Assembly (NCBI GenBank): GCA_950295325.1
Contig: OX485804.1
Coordinates: 46,190,001 to 46,254,000 of the forward strand
Length of the DNA: 64,000 nt
From: Polytrichum commune
Lineage: Eukaryota > Streptophyta > Polytrichopsida > Polytrichales > Polytrichaceae
Direction of reading: 5' to 3'
Made by a program: the position numbers and the translations under genes. The notes under the pieces were generated by a model. The model did not search any database, was not told the origin of the DNA, and saw nothing but the letters and a program-made list of their open reading frames with translations. Shown one piece after another: positions 11,854 to 23,160 of this stretch (positions are counted from its first letter, which is position 1; each line of letters starts with the position of its first letter).

Positions 11854-12964
11854 CACAGTCCGGGGAGTTCCGTAGAGAAACCGGCTAATTGCCGAGGTTT
11901 CTAGAGGTGGCTCGGATTTTACAAATTTTACCCGGAAGTGGCCTAAAGAGTGCAAAATTTATCGGTTGATAGCCCCCATTTCCTAATGTGTTTAGGCAAT
12001 TAGCCGGCAATTTTTTTTTTCATTTATGCAATTTCCGGAAGGTCTAAAGTGTGGCCGGTTTTATATTTTGGTGGTGGATGTGTCATGATCATTTATTCAA
12101 AAAATTTTGAATTAATGTGGATTAATTCAATGTGGGCATTCACTCTCCATTTATTGTCATCTAAATAGTATCCTTAGCAGGATTTGAACCTGGCAAAGCC
12201 CCTACCATATTAGGGCTAAGGATTTAGCCTTCGAAAAATACAAGCACCACAAAAGGGTCCAAGTATTATTCGGAGGCTAGTTAGTATTGAAAAGTCACGA
12301 GATTTGCGTACCATTGCCGTTAGTATCAATTGCCCCAAACGAACAAGGCACATCACTCATACTCACTGTATTAGGAGAATTCAAATAAGAAGAAGGATTA
12401 GCATACAAAAAACGGTACTTACTGTCTTTCTTCCAAAGTGGGATAGCATCACAAATTATGTCATCTACCTCTTCATCTGGCCCTTCCAAGGCAATTCGCA
12501 GCATTGCATCAAGATTCCTACTACCCAACCTATTTCTAACTGACAAATTTAGGGTCCAGGGTGCTTGTTTGTGAAACCGACAACGAAAATGGAACCTCCA
12601 CGGACTCAAAGTTGGTTTAGGGAAGCAAGGGGAGCCCTAAACCACAAGCCACTCTAACCCTAAAGGGCCTAAACCACAAGCCAACAAGGCATAGTCTCCA
12701 ACTATGCATAGTATTGAAAACCTTACCTAAAATATATATATTTGGTCGGCTGCCCGCCGTGAAAATAATTTCTCAATCGGCAATTTGCCGTGGATACTCT
12801 AGGGCAACTTGCCGAAATGCCGGCATTTTATTTTTCTAATCGGCCCATTTCCGTAAACCTTCATTTTCTTCCGGAACCCCTTCCTAAACTTTCCAATTGC
12901 ATTCGGAAATTCTCAAAATCAACCGGCTAGCTCGTAACTAACTGCCGGCACTACCCGTTCATTG
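11854..12964 (-). mobile_element. hAT transposon deletion derivative (1,111 bp)
   Basis: The ends are inverted repeats, CACAGTCCGGGGAGTTCCG on the left and CAATGAACGGGTAGTGCCG read inward on the right: 13 of 19 match. Both fit the hAT terminal pattern C-A-n-n-G. The flanks form an 8-bp target duplication with one mismatch, CTGTAGAG (11846-11853) and CTATAGAG (12965-12972). Subterminal regions are rich in short GCCGG/CCGGC motifs, as in hAT transposase-binding regions. Inside is a C-terminal hAT dimerisation fragment on the minus strand, so most of the transposase has been lost. Confidence 0.85.
12304..12609 (-). pseudogene. hAT transposase C-terminal dimerisation fragment
   Basis: This minus-strand ORF of about 100 residues contains LSVRNRLGSRNLDAMLRIAL followed by EGPDE and, after a spacer, DAIPLWKKDSKYRF. 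That matches the C-terminal hAT dimerisation region (R-N-R-L-x-x-x-N-L-D-x-L-x-R-I-x-x-E-G-P, then a D-x-W segment) of ZBED-like transposases. It lacks the BED finger and catalytic region. It lies inside the hAT element with TIRs and cannot be a working transposase alone. Confidence 0.65.
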
Positions 12965-12972
12965 CTATAGAG

Positions 12973-14717
12973 GGAGATCTATTTCATCTTCACAAGTGCC
13001 AAAATGTAGTTTCTACATGGGATGCAAGTGGGTCTTAGCCAACGTGAGCATGACATGTGACAAAATTTGAAGGAAAATATATTTTTTTAATGGAATAGAG
13101 AGCCCTCTATGGTATCATTCTTCATGCACATTTTTTCCCTTGAAATAGCTCATCTCCCATGTTTCAAGATCCTACAGATAAATCCCATTTTAACCTCAAA
13201 ACTTGTCCAAGGAAATTCCACAACAAACATTGAGTGAAGTGTATTAAAAAAGAACCCTTTCGTAGGCTTGGGAAGTCAGGGCAATAATCACTATGATATC
13301 ATCATCTTTGCACTTATGAAGCTATTAAAAAGGGACACTAAACCACAGCACCAATATGGAGTCTGCACTATACACTAACTCTTACAAAATGTTGTCAGTA
13401 TCCATGGATGAAGCAGAGAGGGAAGGAGATATATTTCAGTCCCTCTAAAATATCAATGTTCCATTTGATGCAAAAAATCCTGTATGAAATTAGCCAAGAA
13501 ATCAGAACGCATATGTACTCTTCACACCCTACAAAACTGTACACACATGAGCGCACATAACTGTCCAAAGCAATTGCACAAAGTCATTAGAATCAATTGC
13601 ATGAGCAACTAATTCCACCTCAAACAGCACTTCCTACACTGTAACCTACAAACTGCATTGCCTTTAACCCTAAACCTTGTCTTTAATGATGGAGAATATG
13701 AGGTGACATTCATGGCGATTTCCATAATGGAGGCTATAGACTGCTTGCAAAAGGGTGCTACAATACCATGCATAACCATCACCCTCTCAACCAACCAACC
13801 AACAATTCCCATGTCAAGGGAGAAAGGGTTGGAGATTTTATTTTGTTTCTGAGAGAAGGCAAAGAGGGAAATAAAAAAAATGGAAGAAGACGTCCCATCC
13901 AAAGCTCAGTTTCATAGGCATCTTAGTGTAGGTTTACAATAGGGTACATAGGTCAGCTCCGAATGGTCGATGTTTCAAATCAACTTGGTAGGATCCATCT
14001 AAAAATCAAAGTTGATGGAATACAAAAGCTTGAAGAACATGGAGATTTGGGAAACGAGTGGAAGTCAAAGACAGTTACTCTACAAACAAATCATGAAACT
14101 CGGTCATTTAGTGCCGCCAATATAATCACCCAGTATATCTGTAGCGCACAAGCACCTACTTGCCCAGCTCAATCTGTAATTGAGTTGAGGCAGACATGAA
14201 TCTGCTTAAATACTATGAATAATTTTTTTCCCTCGTGTCAGGCCTGTAGTAGACTCAGGTGTAGTACTGAAGCTGGCATCTGCTGAGTCTACAAAATACA
14301 TACCTACTCTGCCCTCCATGGAGCTGAAACCAGCTCCCTCAAAGGATTCAGAAGAGGAAACCTACAGAGTGAGAGGAGTTGGTAAAAGCTCCAGACCTTG
14401 TCAAAGGCATAACCGAAGTCACTGATGAATATGACAACTGTGTCTTTGCTGCTGAAAATTGCAATAATCTCTAAGCAAATGCTATACAACAGCTGCCAAT
14501 TCTAACTAAAGAAAAAAGTTACAAAAACCTTCGATGAGCAACTCCTGCCCTCACAAAGCCTTTACTGAATTCAAATACGAATTCGATGACCCCCCAAAAT
14601 AATAAATCTCAGAGATAATAAATACATGAAGAAGATGAATAGAAGGAGGCTTCTTGATGATTGTTAATCATGTCATCCATTCCTTCTAAGTGAAAATTGA
14701 GCTCAGGGTTAGATGGA
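12973..14717. other. 3' flank of the PUB gene, no gene recognised
   Basis: The portion next to 14717 is probably the 3' UTR of the minus-strand PUB gene. ORFs at 13902-13609 (minus) and 13963-14199 (plus) show no known motif. No other feature was seen. Confidence 0.45.
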
Positions 14718-17700
14718 TCAATAATGGCCTGCCATGTGCCTATCTGGGTTTGACCGACCTCCAATTCCACCATGCCGCTGCTCTCTGAAATGGCGCAGCA
14801 GTGCTGAAGCCTGCAGAAGAAATCATATAGAAATTAGCCATGGATGTCAACCAGAGACAAAAGTGCATATATGAAATTAAAGGCAACCAGATGTAGTATT
14901 TACGAGACTATAGAGAAGAGCAGAACTAAGAAATGTTCTAACCAATGACAATTCACTTCCTCAAAATGACAAAAAAATTATACTTGGAAAAGAAAGCTCA
15001 TTACATACCATTCATTCGATTCCAACAAAAACCAGGATACAGAGAACACACGAACTAGAGCACATTTCATAGAAATCTATATTAGGATGTAGTAGAATCA
15101 TCAGAGAAATGATATTTGTAACTTCACAAATCAATTGACAATTTCTTGTGAAAAAACAGATGTTTGTACAGCAACATTTGCACTCAGATTTCTGATTTCC
15201 AAGGGCATTAAATACATAGGGGAAGCATAATGAAAGCAAGCTTCACTCTAATATTCAGGTTGGTCAAGGAAATTATAGAGATAGAGTTAAGGTAAAGAAG
15301 GCTTGCCTTCTCTTTAGCTCGGGCTGTGCCGGATTGTGACAAAGCAACCAACGGAGGAATAGCCCCTTCTTGCAGTACCAAGGCACGATGTTTGTTGTTG
15401 TTTGTACACAACTGAAGTAAAGCTGCTGCAGCATTTTCCTTCCCTCTTTGTGAACCAGCTTCAACAACTTCCACAAGGGCAGGAATTCCATGCTCGTCAC
15501 CAATGGCTTGTCTTCCTTCTGAAATGGTTGCCAGATTAGCTAGCACAGCCACAGCCTTATCCACCATGCCAGCAGCAGGTTCAGCCATAAGCTCAACCAA
15601 TGGTTTGATGGCCCCAGCCTGAACAATACGCCCTTTGTTCTCATGATATATCGATAGGTTGAATAGAGCTGTAGCTGCGTCCTTTTTACCTCGAGGTGTC
15701 CCATTGATAAGCAAATGTACCAGAGGAGAAATGGCACCTGAGGCTCCTATAGTGATCTTGTTATCATCCATAACAGATAAGCTGAACAAAGTTGCAGCTG
15801 CATTTTCCATTGCCTCAGAATTCCCAACCCGCAACACATTCACCAAGGGTCCGATTGCACCAGCATGTGCTATCTCTGCTTTATTGTTGTCATTAATAGA
15901 GAGATTCAACAAAGCTGTCACAGCATTTTCTTGAGTCTTTGGATCTGAGGATTTCAAAAGTGCCACAAGTGGCTTGATTGCCCCTGAGTTTGCAATTGTT
16001 ATTCGATTTTCCATATTGTGTTTTGCAAGCAATCTAAGCTCCGCAGCTGCTTGTCTCTGAACATCAATATCTGAAGATTGCAAATCCTCCACCCATCTAT
16101 CAACATCTGACTGTGCATTGCTGTCAGTTCCAGAGGTATCTGGGACAATCCGAGGGAGACTGATATCTCTTTCTTCCCCACGCCTTCTAAAAACTGACTT
16201 CTCAGGTCTTCGTGCTGGTGACCCTGGCTCTTCATTGAACAGACCACTGCCAGAGCCAGAGAGGTTTATTCTGTTCATATCACCAGAAAGATCTCCACTG
16301 TAGCCATACCTTTCATTTGCAGCTTGGGTAGCATCTCTGCCTTGTATTGCAGGTGGTATCAAACCATCCTCTACACTTGAAGCAACACTACAATTTGAAC
16401 CAGAGCGTGCATGTTGAAACGTGCAATCTGCTGCAGTGCTCTCAGCCCTCAGAGGCGAATTGCGACCCTCCAACTCCCCAGAGAAACCTCTAGAAGGGCT
16501 TCTGCCTGCTTGTGAAGGCTCACCTTCATCTCCTCCTAAGCTTCCATTTCTCACCCGCTCAAGCTCCCCAGACCCACGCAGGGTTCCAAACTTTGTTCGC
16601 CTGGACCTAACACCAGTACGCCCCGAAGCAAGTAGTGTCCCTGAACTTCTAAAATTATCTAGCATGTATCCAGGAGGACTTGAGACCTGCTCGGAATCAG
16701 ACTCTGCCTTTGTTGGAGTGGCAGGGGAAAGAGGATGCAGGGTACTCAGCAAAGGGTTTAAAGTGACAGGGCCTGGGAGAGGTACATTATTTGCCTCACA
16801 CCAGTTGGCTATCAAAGCTTTAACAGTATAGTTTGGTATAAGGTTTTTATGAGAAAGCACTTGCCCAGTTTTTGGGCACCGAGTATAGCCCTCAGAGATC
16901 CAATGTTGGATATAAGTCCTCTCATATGTCTGCCCAGATGCCACAATAACTGGGTCTGACATGAGCTCTTGTGAGAGTGGACATCGAAAATCAGAAGGTA
17001 TTTCCAGCAACCCTGGGGCCTGTTCTCCAAAACAATTCTTCATCTGCTCCACTAATTGCAATGCTTGGTTGAGCAGCTCCTCTTCTGATTTGTCCTTCTC
17101 CACTCTTGCTTCATCTCTCGCTGCTTCCAAGGCCTGTCATTGACCAGACCAAGAAATTCCAGTCAACAATAAAGCCCTTTGGCTATATAGCAATCAGATA
17201 AAGATTGATCATACACTATACCTATGATGCTGTGCAAAAACTACAGCTCTTTCTTCTCAAAATTACCTGAATCTCTTTCATGATCAGCTCCACCGACTGC
17301 AACCCCAGCCTGTCAGCAATCCTTCTGAGTGACTCATCATTGCACTTCAAACCATCCCTCTGCTCTCTAAGAAGAGCTTCAAGATCCTCCCCCAGGCGTT
17401 CATCAATTGGATCAACAAAGTACTTTGCTCTCCTTAATTCACGTGTAACAAGTTCCACCTACAGAAACACACCAATAATTCTGCAGTTAGAAAATAAAAT
17501 AAAGGATACATTTCCTGCTTATACAAATGGACTCACACAAGGCAACAGAAGAAGCTTGTGAACAAGAAGAATCTACAGAAAGAGTCATGAAAAATGTCCA
17601 TGAGCAAGTCCTTCGATTCCCCACGAGTAAGAGCCTGAAGCAAAATTCAGCTGGTTTCAAGAAGTGGAGGCAATCACACTGTGTCCAAAAATAAGTTAAA

Positions 17701-20700
17701 TATAAACTACAGTACTATCTCAAAGTGAGAAACCTCAATAAAGTTCTTGCTAAGCAACCAATCAAAAAGAGATAAGATATCAGTAACTATCTGTCAAAAG
17801 CCCATTGCATAAATTTCACTACACTTCATTCAACACAAAAGGTTACAGCACTTAAACTTCTACTTTCATACAATCCCTTACAAACCAAAAATACAAGCAG
17901 TGACAATGGCAATATTAGATTTAAAACAACGTACCTGAGAACGTATATGATCTGAAACTCTAAGGGATACGAGCGGTAAACTATTAAGCGAGCGATCAAT
18001 CTCCAGAGTGACATCCTGAAATTTGCTCACCACACCTTGAGCACGAAGATCCTGCACAGAGCAGATATAGTTTATTGAGTTTGACTTTATTTACAGCTCA
18101 ACTATCAGGTCTCTGTACAAAGAGACCAAAGAGCAAGCACTAAGTGGTCTGAATAACAGACACAGCAGACATGAGGATAACATGAACATACACCCCACTT
18201 TTCCAACAGCATCCAAGCCATATATATTGTCATTAGATTAGAGGGTCCAGCAAGAGAAAAGACATCATAAATAGACCTGAATCAACTTCATAATCAAGAT
18301 ACGTAACTGTAAAGAATAGCTGGCCTACCACAGGGCATCCATCTTCTCCATCTTAACAGATATTACCTGTCAAATCTCATGAGAGAAGAAATCCTCCAAG
18401 TAGAGGACCTTACCATCAAAGGACAATGATTGTCTCCCATATACTACCCGTAATTATATAATGCCCTACCCAAACGATGTAAAGAATACTGTGCATATTC
18501 ACACATATCACTATGTGAATACTAATAGACTCAAGTAAACAGTTTGATGACAACCGCATGACCATCACTATCTCCGGATGCATCTGCTAATGAGCACCTA
18601 CCTCTACAACCTTTGTGATTCAAGTTTTCTAAATCAACACAGCTTTCTCAATGCAGTGATTTCTCCACAGCAACTGCATGTTGAAACAAATGTGCTCATA
18701 TGCCACACTGCAATACTGGTGAGCAGTACATCTAGCATATGTCTACAAGATGCCAAGGTTGAACTAGTGAATGTGGGCATTGTAGCTTGAAATTGCTATG
18801 CGTCAATGAGCACACCAGGTTACACCAAAACAAGCTTTAACAGATGCTTTTGATTAGGATTCCTACTCTCTACAGTCGCCATGGAGATCACCCAGTTATA
18901 CCAAACTGATCCTCTTAGCACTTGGGTATAACTGCAGGCAATTGAAGAGGTAATCTTGAACCAAAGGCTCACTACATCTCCACCACTGAGTTTGCAAACA
19001 CTGTCCTCTTCTTTGGGATATCACAAGCCTATTCCCCCATATGCTGAAATGATCCTATAAAGAAAGTTGATTGGCACTTGGTATAACTGCAGGCAAATGA
19101 GAACATTGCCTTGATACAAAGGTTCACTGCAACCACACCACTGAATTTTCAAATCCTGTGCTCTTGATAGGCAATAAAAGTCCTCTCAAAGGCGCACTCT
19201 ATGAGGGGACTACATAGGCAGAGAAAAAATCATGATTCTCAAGATTGTGGACAGGCAGATGCAAAGAACTGCTCTAGATTTTTTTTTTTAAACAAGCTCT
19301 GTTTACAATAAGGCTACTGAAACTGATATTCTATGTTCACGAAAAGCCCACACTTGAGTTATCAATACTGAAGTTCTATCCATTGTAAAAATTGCTAATG
19401 AGATTACTTACTGAGGATATAGGTCTTAGACAAAAAGTCAACCAAGAGGTGAAAGGATTATAATGCCAGACATGATCTTACTAAGAATCTAAATCACATT
19501 GGTCTAGCTAAAAATAGAACCATAGAGCTTACACCACCTAAACAATGCCAAGGAACACAATGTTGCAACAAGATCCAACTCAAAAATGTTAAAATTGAAG
19601 TTGAATTTTCCACACAAAATTGTCAAATTTCCTCATTCTTAACAGCAATGGAAGGCTTCACCAGTAAACTCATTTCTTCTTTCACTTCTTATATGGTTAG
19701 TCTCAGTCCCTTAATACACATACCCACCAACATATTCCAACCCCTCTCCATTGATGCACTCTCTTACGTTAATGGAAGTACAGGGTTAGGAACAAATAGC
19801 ATCAACACTCAATTGCCTAAGTACAACATTCAAAACATTACCACTTCTAACATAATTACTCTAGCACTCACTCAATGCCACTCCAAAAGGATCGCATTGA
19901 CCTCAGAAAATAGGTCAAGTTGTTACTTCTAGTCAAGTGAGCCTCGGATTTTGTGGGACGAACAACCATTTCATTGAAGGGAGAACTTACCCATAAAGAT
20001 TGCTAATTCTACCGACAATATTGCATATTCACTACTTTAACAATCATTTGAAGAAAACTGCAAATAACCATGCTCTCTGTACTCTTTCAATTTCCCCAAC
20101 CTTACGCCAAACACTTCCTTCACTTATTAGATCGTCATAAGCCTTAACTTCAGCTACATTTCATATACCTATGTAAGAAAGAAAATTCCCAATCCTAAAA
20201 TATTAACATGATGCTTAACTGCTTCCTGCTAATTACCCCACAGAGAGGAACAACCAAATCACCCCTGGCTAAGGCAAAATAAGGCAAACATCGTTGCTGG
20301 CTGGCCATTCAAACCGGCCAGGGTCTTGCTGCTCACGGTCAGTCCCCCCGAGGTGAGCAAAGTGTTGCGATGATGCCCTCACGTGATCGTCCCTGATTGC
20401 CAAAGAGTAACTTTAACATCATGGCTACTCCACAAACAGGTGTAGGTTGACCCCTGTGATGATGACAAGGGCCATCGCAGAGGTCAGGGATACCATTGAA
20501 ATCCATAACTCTGTTCGATCCTTGCACTGAAAAAGTGTGGAAGGAGAATATGGTCTCGTATCCATCTGAAGTGCCTCTCTGTACTTGCCGGCAGGAAGGA
20601 GGAAAAACCTACTGCCATGGCCACAGCTGCTGCGACTACAATAATAGCAGCTACTGTTTCTGCTTCTGCTGCTGCTTCACGCGATGATCCCTAATTGCCA

Positions 20701-21763
20701 AAGAATGACTCTAATAGCCTGGCCACTACACCAGCGGGTGTAGGTTTGACCCTGTGATGACAAAGGGCCATCGCAGAGGTCAGGGATACCATTGAGTTTC
20801 ATCGCTCATTTCTATCCTTAGGAGAATAAGGTCGAGCAACGCGCTCTGTATCTATCTGAAGTGCTTCTCTGTACTTGCAGGAAGTAGGAGGTAAACCTAT
20901 TGCCGTGGCCACAGCTGCTGCGACTACAATAGCAACGACTGATGATGCGATGATGCCAGCACGCGATGATCCCTGATTGCCAAAAAAAACTCTAAAAGCA
21001 TGGCCACTCCACCAGCAGTTGTAGGTTTGACCCTCTGATGATGACAAGGGCCATCGCAGAGATCAGGGATACCATTGAGTTCCATAACTCTGTTCGATCC
21101 TTAGGAGAATAAAGTCTCGTATCCATCTGAAGTGCCTCTCTATACTTGCAGGAAAGGAGGTAAACCTACTATCATGGCCACAGCTGCTGCTGCGACTACA
21201 ATAAAAAATAGCAGTTCCGTAACTCTGTTCGATCCTTACACTGAAAGTCTGAAGGAGGAGAATAAGGTTTCGTATCCATCCGAAGTGCCTCTCTGTACTT
21301 GCTTGCAGGAAGGAGGAGGTAAACCTACTGCCATGGCCACAGCTGCTGCTGCGGCTACAATAATAACTACGCAGCTACTGTTCCTGCTGCTGATGCTGAT
21401 GCTTCACACAAAGACCCTAAGAATGCGAAGAAGCGAGGAGGAAGGGAAGGGACTGGAGAGGAGTCCAGTGTGAACACTCACCGTGTACACCTTGCTGCCA
21501 CTGGCGCCACACTTGTCGAGAAGCTCCTTGGCCTTGGTGACGGCGAGCTCCAGGCCGTCGAACGTGGCTGGTCCCCCTCCGCCTCCGCCTCCTGCCACAG
21601 GGGAGACGCTCCAGTCGCGCACCTCATCGAGCAGGGGTTTCAGGTGCCTGATCGGCTCCAGGAGGGTGTTGCAATTGGTCCGTTGTAGTGTTGCCCGCTC
21701 CCCTACCACCACGGCCTTGTCGATCACCTCCGTGATGTTGCCAAGCGCTTCCACTGCTTCCAT
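14718..21763 (-). CDS. PUB4-like: PUB4-like U-box/ARM E3 ubiquitin ligase, five exons
   Basis: I assembled exons 21763-21482, 18051-17935, 17458-17267, 17133-15307 and 14810-14718, all phase 0, giving about 836 residues; Arabidopsis PUB4 is of similar length. Domains in order: N-terminal UND region (residues 1-200, with LEPIRHLKPLLDEVRDW and RRAKYFVDP); U-box (about 242-315, IPSDFRCPLSQELMSDPVIV, then CPKTGQ and NYTVKALIANWCE); a serine-rich linker of about 220 residues; and tandem ARM repeats (about 540-825, repeated ENAxxxLxxLS and GAIxPLV). The C-terminus is ASALLRHFREQRHGG, the conserved end of this clade. U-box proteins bind E2 enzymes and attach ubiquitin to substrates chosen through the ARM repeats. 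Known members act in receptor-kinase signalling and development; the substrate here is unknown. The ATG at 21763 begins MEAVEALGNITEV. The exon 4 reading frame runs on into the intron to 15208, but that tail is not conserved. The last intron is GC-AG. Confidence 0.93.
14811..15306 (-). other. GC-AG intron before the last PUB exon
   Basis: The coding sequence must pass from ARAKEK to ASALLRHFREQRHG to match the family. The only junction giving this without gain or loss is AAG|GCAAGC at the 5' side and TTCTGCAG|GCT at the 3' side. AG|GCAAG is the usual context of GC donors. No GT lies at that position. Confidence 0.8.
18918..19190. repeat. Imperfect tandem duplication in PUB intron 1
   Basis: A unit of about 156 bp occurs at 18918 and again at 19074. 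Shared blocks are 'GCACTTGG.TATAACTGCAGG', 'AAAGG.TCACT' and 'CACCACTGA'. It is non-coding and lies within the 3.4-kb first intron of the PUB gene. Confidence 0.7.
20335..21420. repeat. Tandem array of about 280-bp units in PUB intron 1
   Basis: Units share 'GCGATGATGCC', 'CCCTGATTGCCAAA', 'GTGTAGGTTTGACCC', 'GGCCATCGCAGAGGTCAGGG', 'CTCTGTTCGATCCTTA', 'GTATCCATCTGAAGTGCC', 'GGTAAACCTACTGCCATGG' and 'CACAGCTGCTGCGACTACAA', in this order. The ATGGCCACAGCTGC block occurs near 20614, 20902, 21171 and 21330, so spacing is about 288, 269 and 159: three to four units with the last shortened. The array ends about 60 bp from the exon 1 donor. Its ORFs are repeat by-products without a recognised domain. 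Confidence 0.8.
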
Positions 21764-22120
21764 CTCTCCCACCCCTCCAGCGCTCCAATCCTCCCTCGCA
21801 CTACTCCCTCCCTCTGTCGCTTGCTTGCTCGCTCGCTAGCCTCCGCTGCGAGCTCCCTGCCTGCCCGCCCTTCGGAGCCCTTGCTTTCCCCAGCTTCGTC
21901 CCCCTCGCCCCTGCCTATCATGGACGTTTCTGCGAGAGAGACGACGACCGACACCGACGATCGTCCGCCTCCCGACGAAGTATGACGAAGAACGACCACC
22001 CCTCCCGTGTCCCGGACTACCGACCAACTACTGGCGCTCTCCGCTCGTCGTCGCTCAACGTAGACGGAAACTTGGCAGAATCCCCCCGCATTTTCAGCAG
22101 AGCAGCTTTTTCAAAAAGTT
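21764..22120 (-). promoter_or_regulatory. GC-rich upstream / 5' UTR region of the PUB gene
   Basis: Directly upstream of the PUB ATG the composition changes to GC-rich, CT-biased DNA with repeated CGACGA and GCTCGCTCGCT-like motifs, unlike the AT-rich surroundings. This is typical of a promoter and 5' UTR. ORFs on both strands here show low-complexity translation and are not credible genes. No TATA box could be assigned. Confidence 0.5.
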
Positions 22121-22182
22121 CTATTCCCTTTCTCTTCCCTTATTCATGCCATGGGGCCGGCCTGGCGAATGGGCCTTCTGTA

Positions 22183-22197
22183 CCCCCCCCCCCCCCC
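22183..22197. repeat. Homopolymer run of 15 C
   Basis: An uninterrupted C15 tract. Similar tracts occur at 24096-24107 (C12), 24241-24254 (G14) and 24418-24429 (C12). Confidence 0.9.
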
Positions 22198-22435
22198 AAC
22201 TGCTCGGGCAGATTTTCTTCTTTTTTGTCCTGCCCGTTCAGCAGCCTCTGTTTCTAAAGAGTTCTCAAGAGTCCCCACAATAATAAAAAGCAAGGGGAGA
22301 ATGATTTTAGTGTTGTTCCCCACAGCGTTCACCAAAGAGATGAGTGATTGATTTTTGCTCTTTTTGTGTCAATCTTTCTTGGATCTAACAGCTTGAAGCC
22401 TCAGCAAAGCTTTGAGGTAGAGGGTGCTTAAACCA

Positions 22436-23160
22436 ACACTTTACACTATTGCACATACATATGGCTACATGGTTGATATTTTTAATAAAAAAAATCATAT
22501 TAGCCTTTGGGCTAAACATAGTTATAAATAATATATTGTATTGTATTTTTAATCTCGATTGAATGTTTGATGAATATTAAAAGTCAAAGCCACTAGCTTC
22601 CTTAAACAGATCCCTAGGTCCCGTGTATGATGAACTTGCATACGATGAAGACTCTCACCTTCATTGCTTAGAACCGATACAACATAGTTAGGTATTAAAC
22701 CCAAGGTAGATCAAAGCTCAACTAGTAATAGTGCGCAGAGCCATGTGGCCACCTCCATGATCCCACCCGGTTCAGTTGCAAAACCGTCACTTGCATCCCA
22801 GGTATCGACCCACTTTATGCATGGGGCCGACCCTCCTTTGTGCCCATGACCCACCCCCTTTGTGCTTTGTGGGCCTGCCTCCTTAGCTTTGTGAATAGAA
22901 TGGCTTGAACCATTCCCTCCCATGCATAAAATGGCTAGAACAGGTATTGGCAAGCCACTCTAAACCCACCTTGAACCGTTCTCAGGTAGTGCAGGCCAAT
23001 ATGAGATGGCACCATTAATAGCACCTAAACATGTCACTCCATGGGCACGGGCACTCCTTTTCCTCGGGGAATGGTTCAAGGTAGTAGAGTGTTGGCAATC
23101 GGAAGCCATTTATAGGTGTTCCTTTTGGGTGGGGTCTTGGTTTTGCACCCTCTACCTTAC
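22436..23160. repeat. Segmental repeat S, copy 1
   Basis: This segment is collinear with 31192-32633: both carry 'CTATTGCACATACATATGGC', 'TCATATTAGCCTTTGGGC', 'TAGCTTCCTTAAA', 'CTCCATGATCCCACCCGGTT', 'GTCACTCCATGGGC' and 'GCATTTATAGGTGTT'-like blocks in order. About 195 bp (roughly 22804-22999) is absent from the other copy. This copy lacks the two MITEs found in copy 2 and so acts as an empty site for both. No coding function was seen. Confidence 0.8.

Noticed and set aside
12181-12232. tRNA-like piece (T-arm-like GGTTCAAATCC on the minus strand)
   Set aside because: No matching acceptor stem or D-arm at the right distance; it lies inside a hAT element and is probably chance or a decayed fragment.
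15208-15306. Extension of the PUB reading frame past ARAKEK (SLLYLNSISIISLTNLN...)
   Set aside because: It breaks family conservation exactly at a GC donor; the conserved C-terminus is found downstream at 14810-14718.
20496-21473. Ala-rich ORFs in the intronic tandem array
   Set aside because: The frame changes from unit to unit, there is no domain, and they lie inside the PUB intron.
21832-22257. Overlapping GC-rich ORFs on both strands near the PUB start
   Set aside because: Low-complexity translations on opposite strands in a promoter/5' UTR region; no domain and no consistent splice structure.
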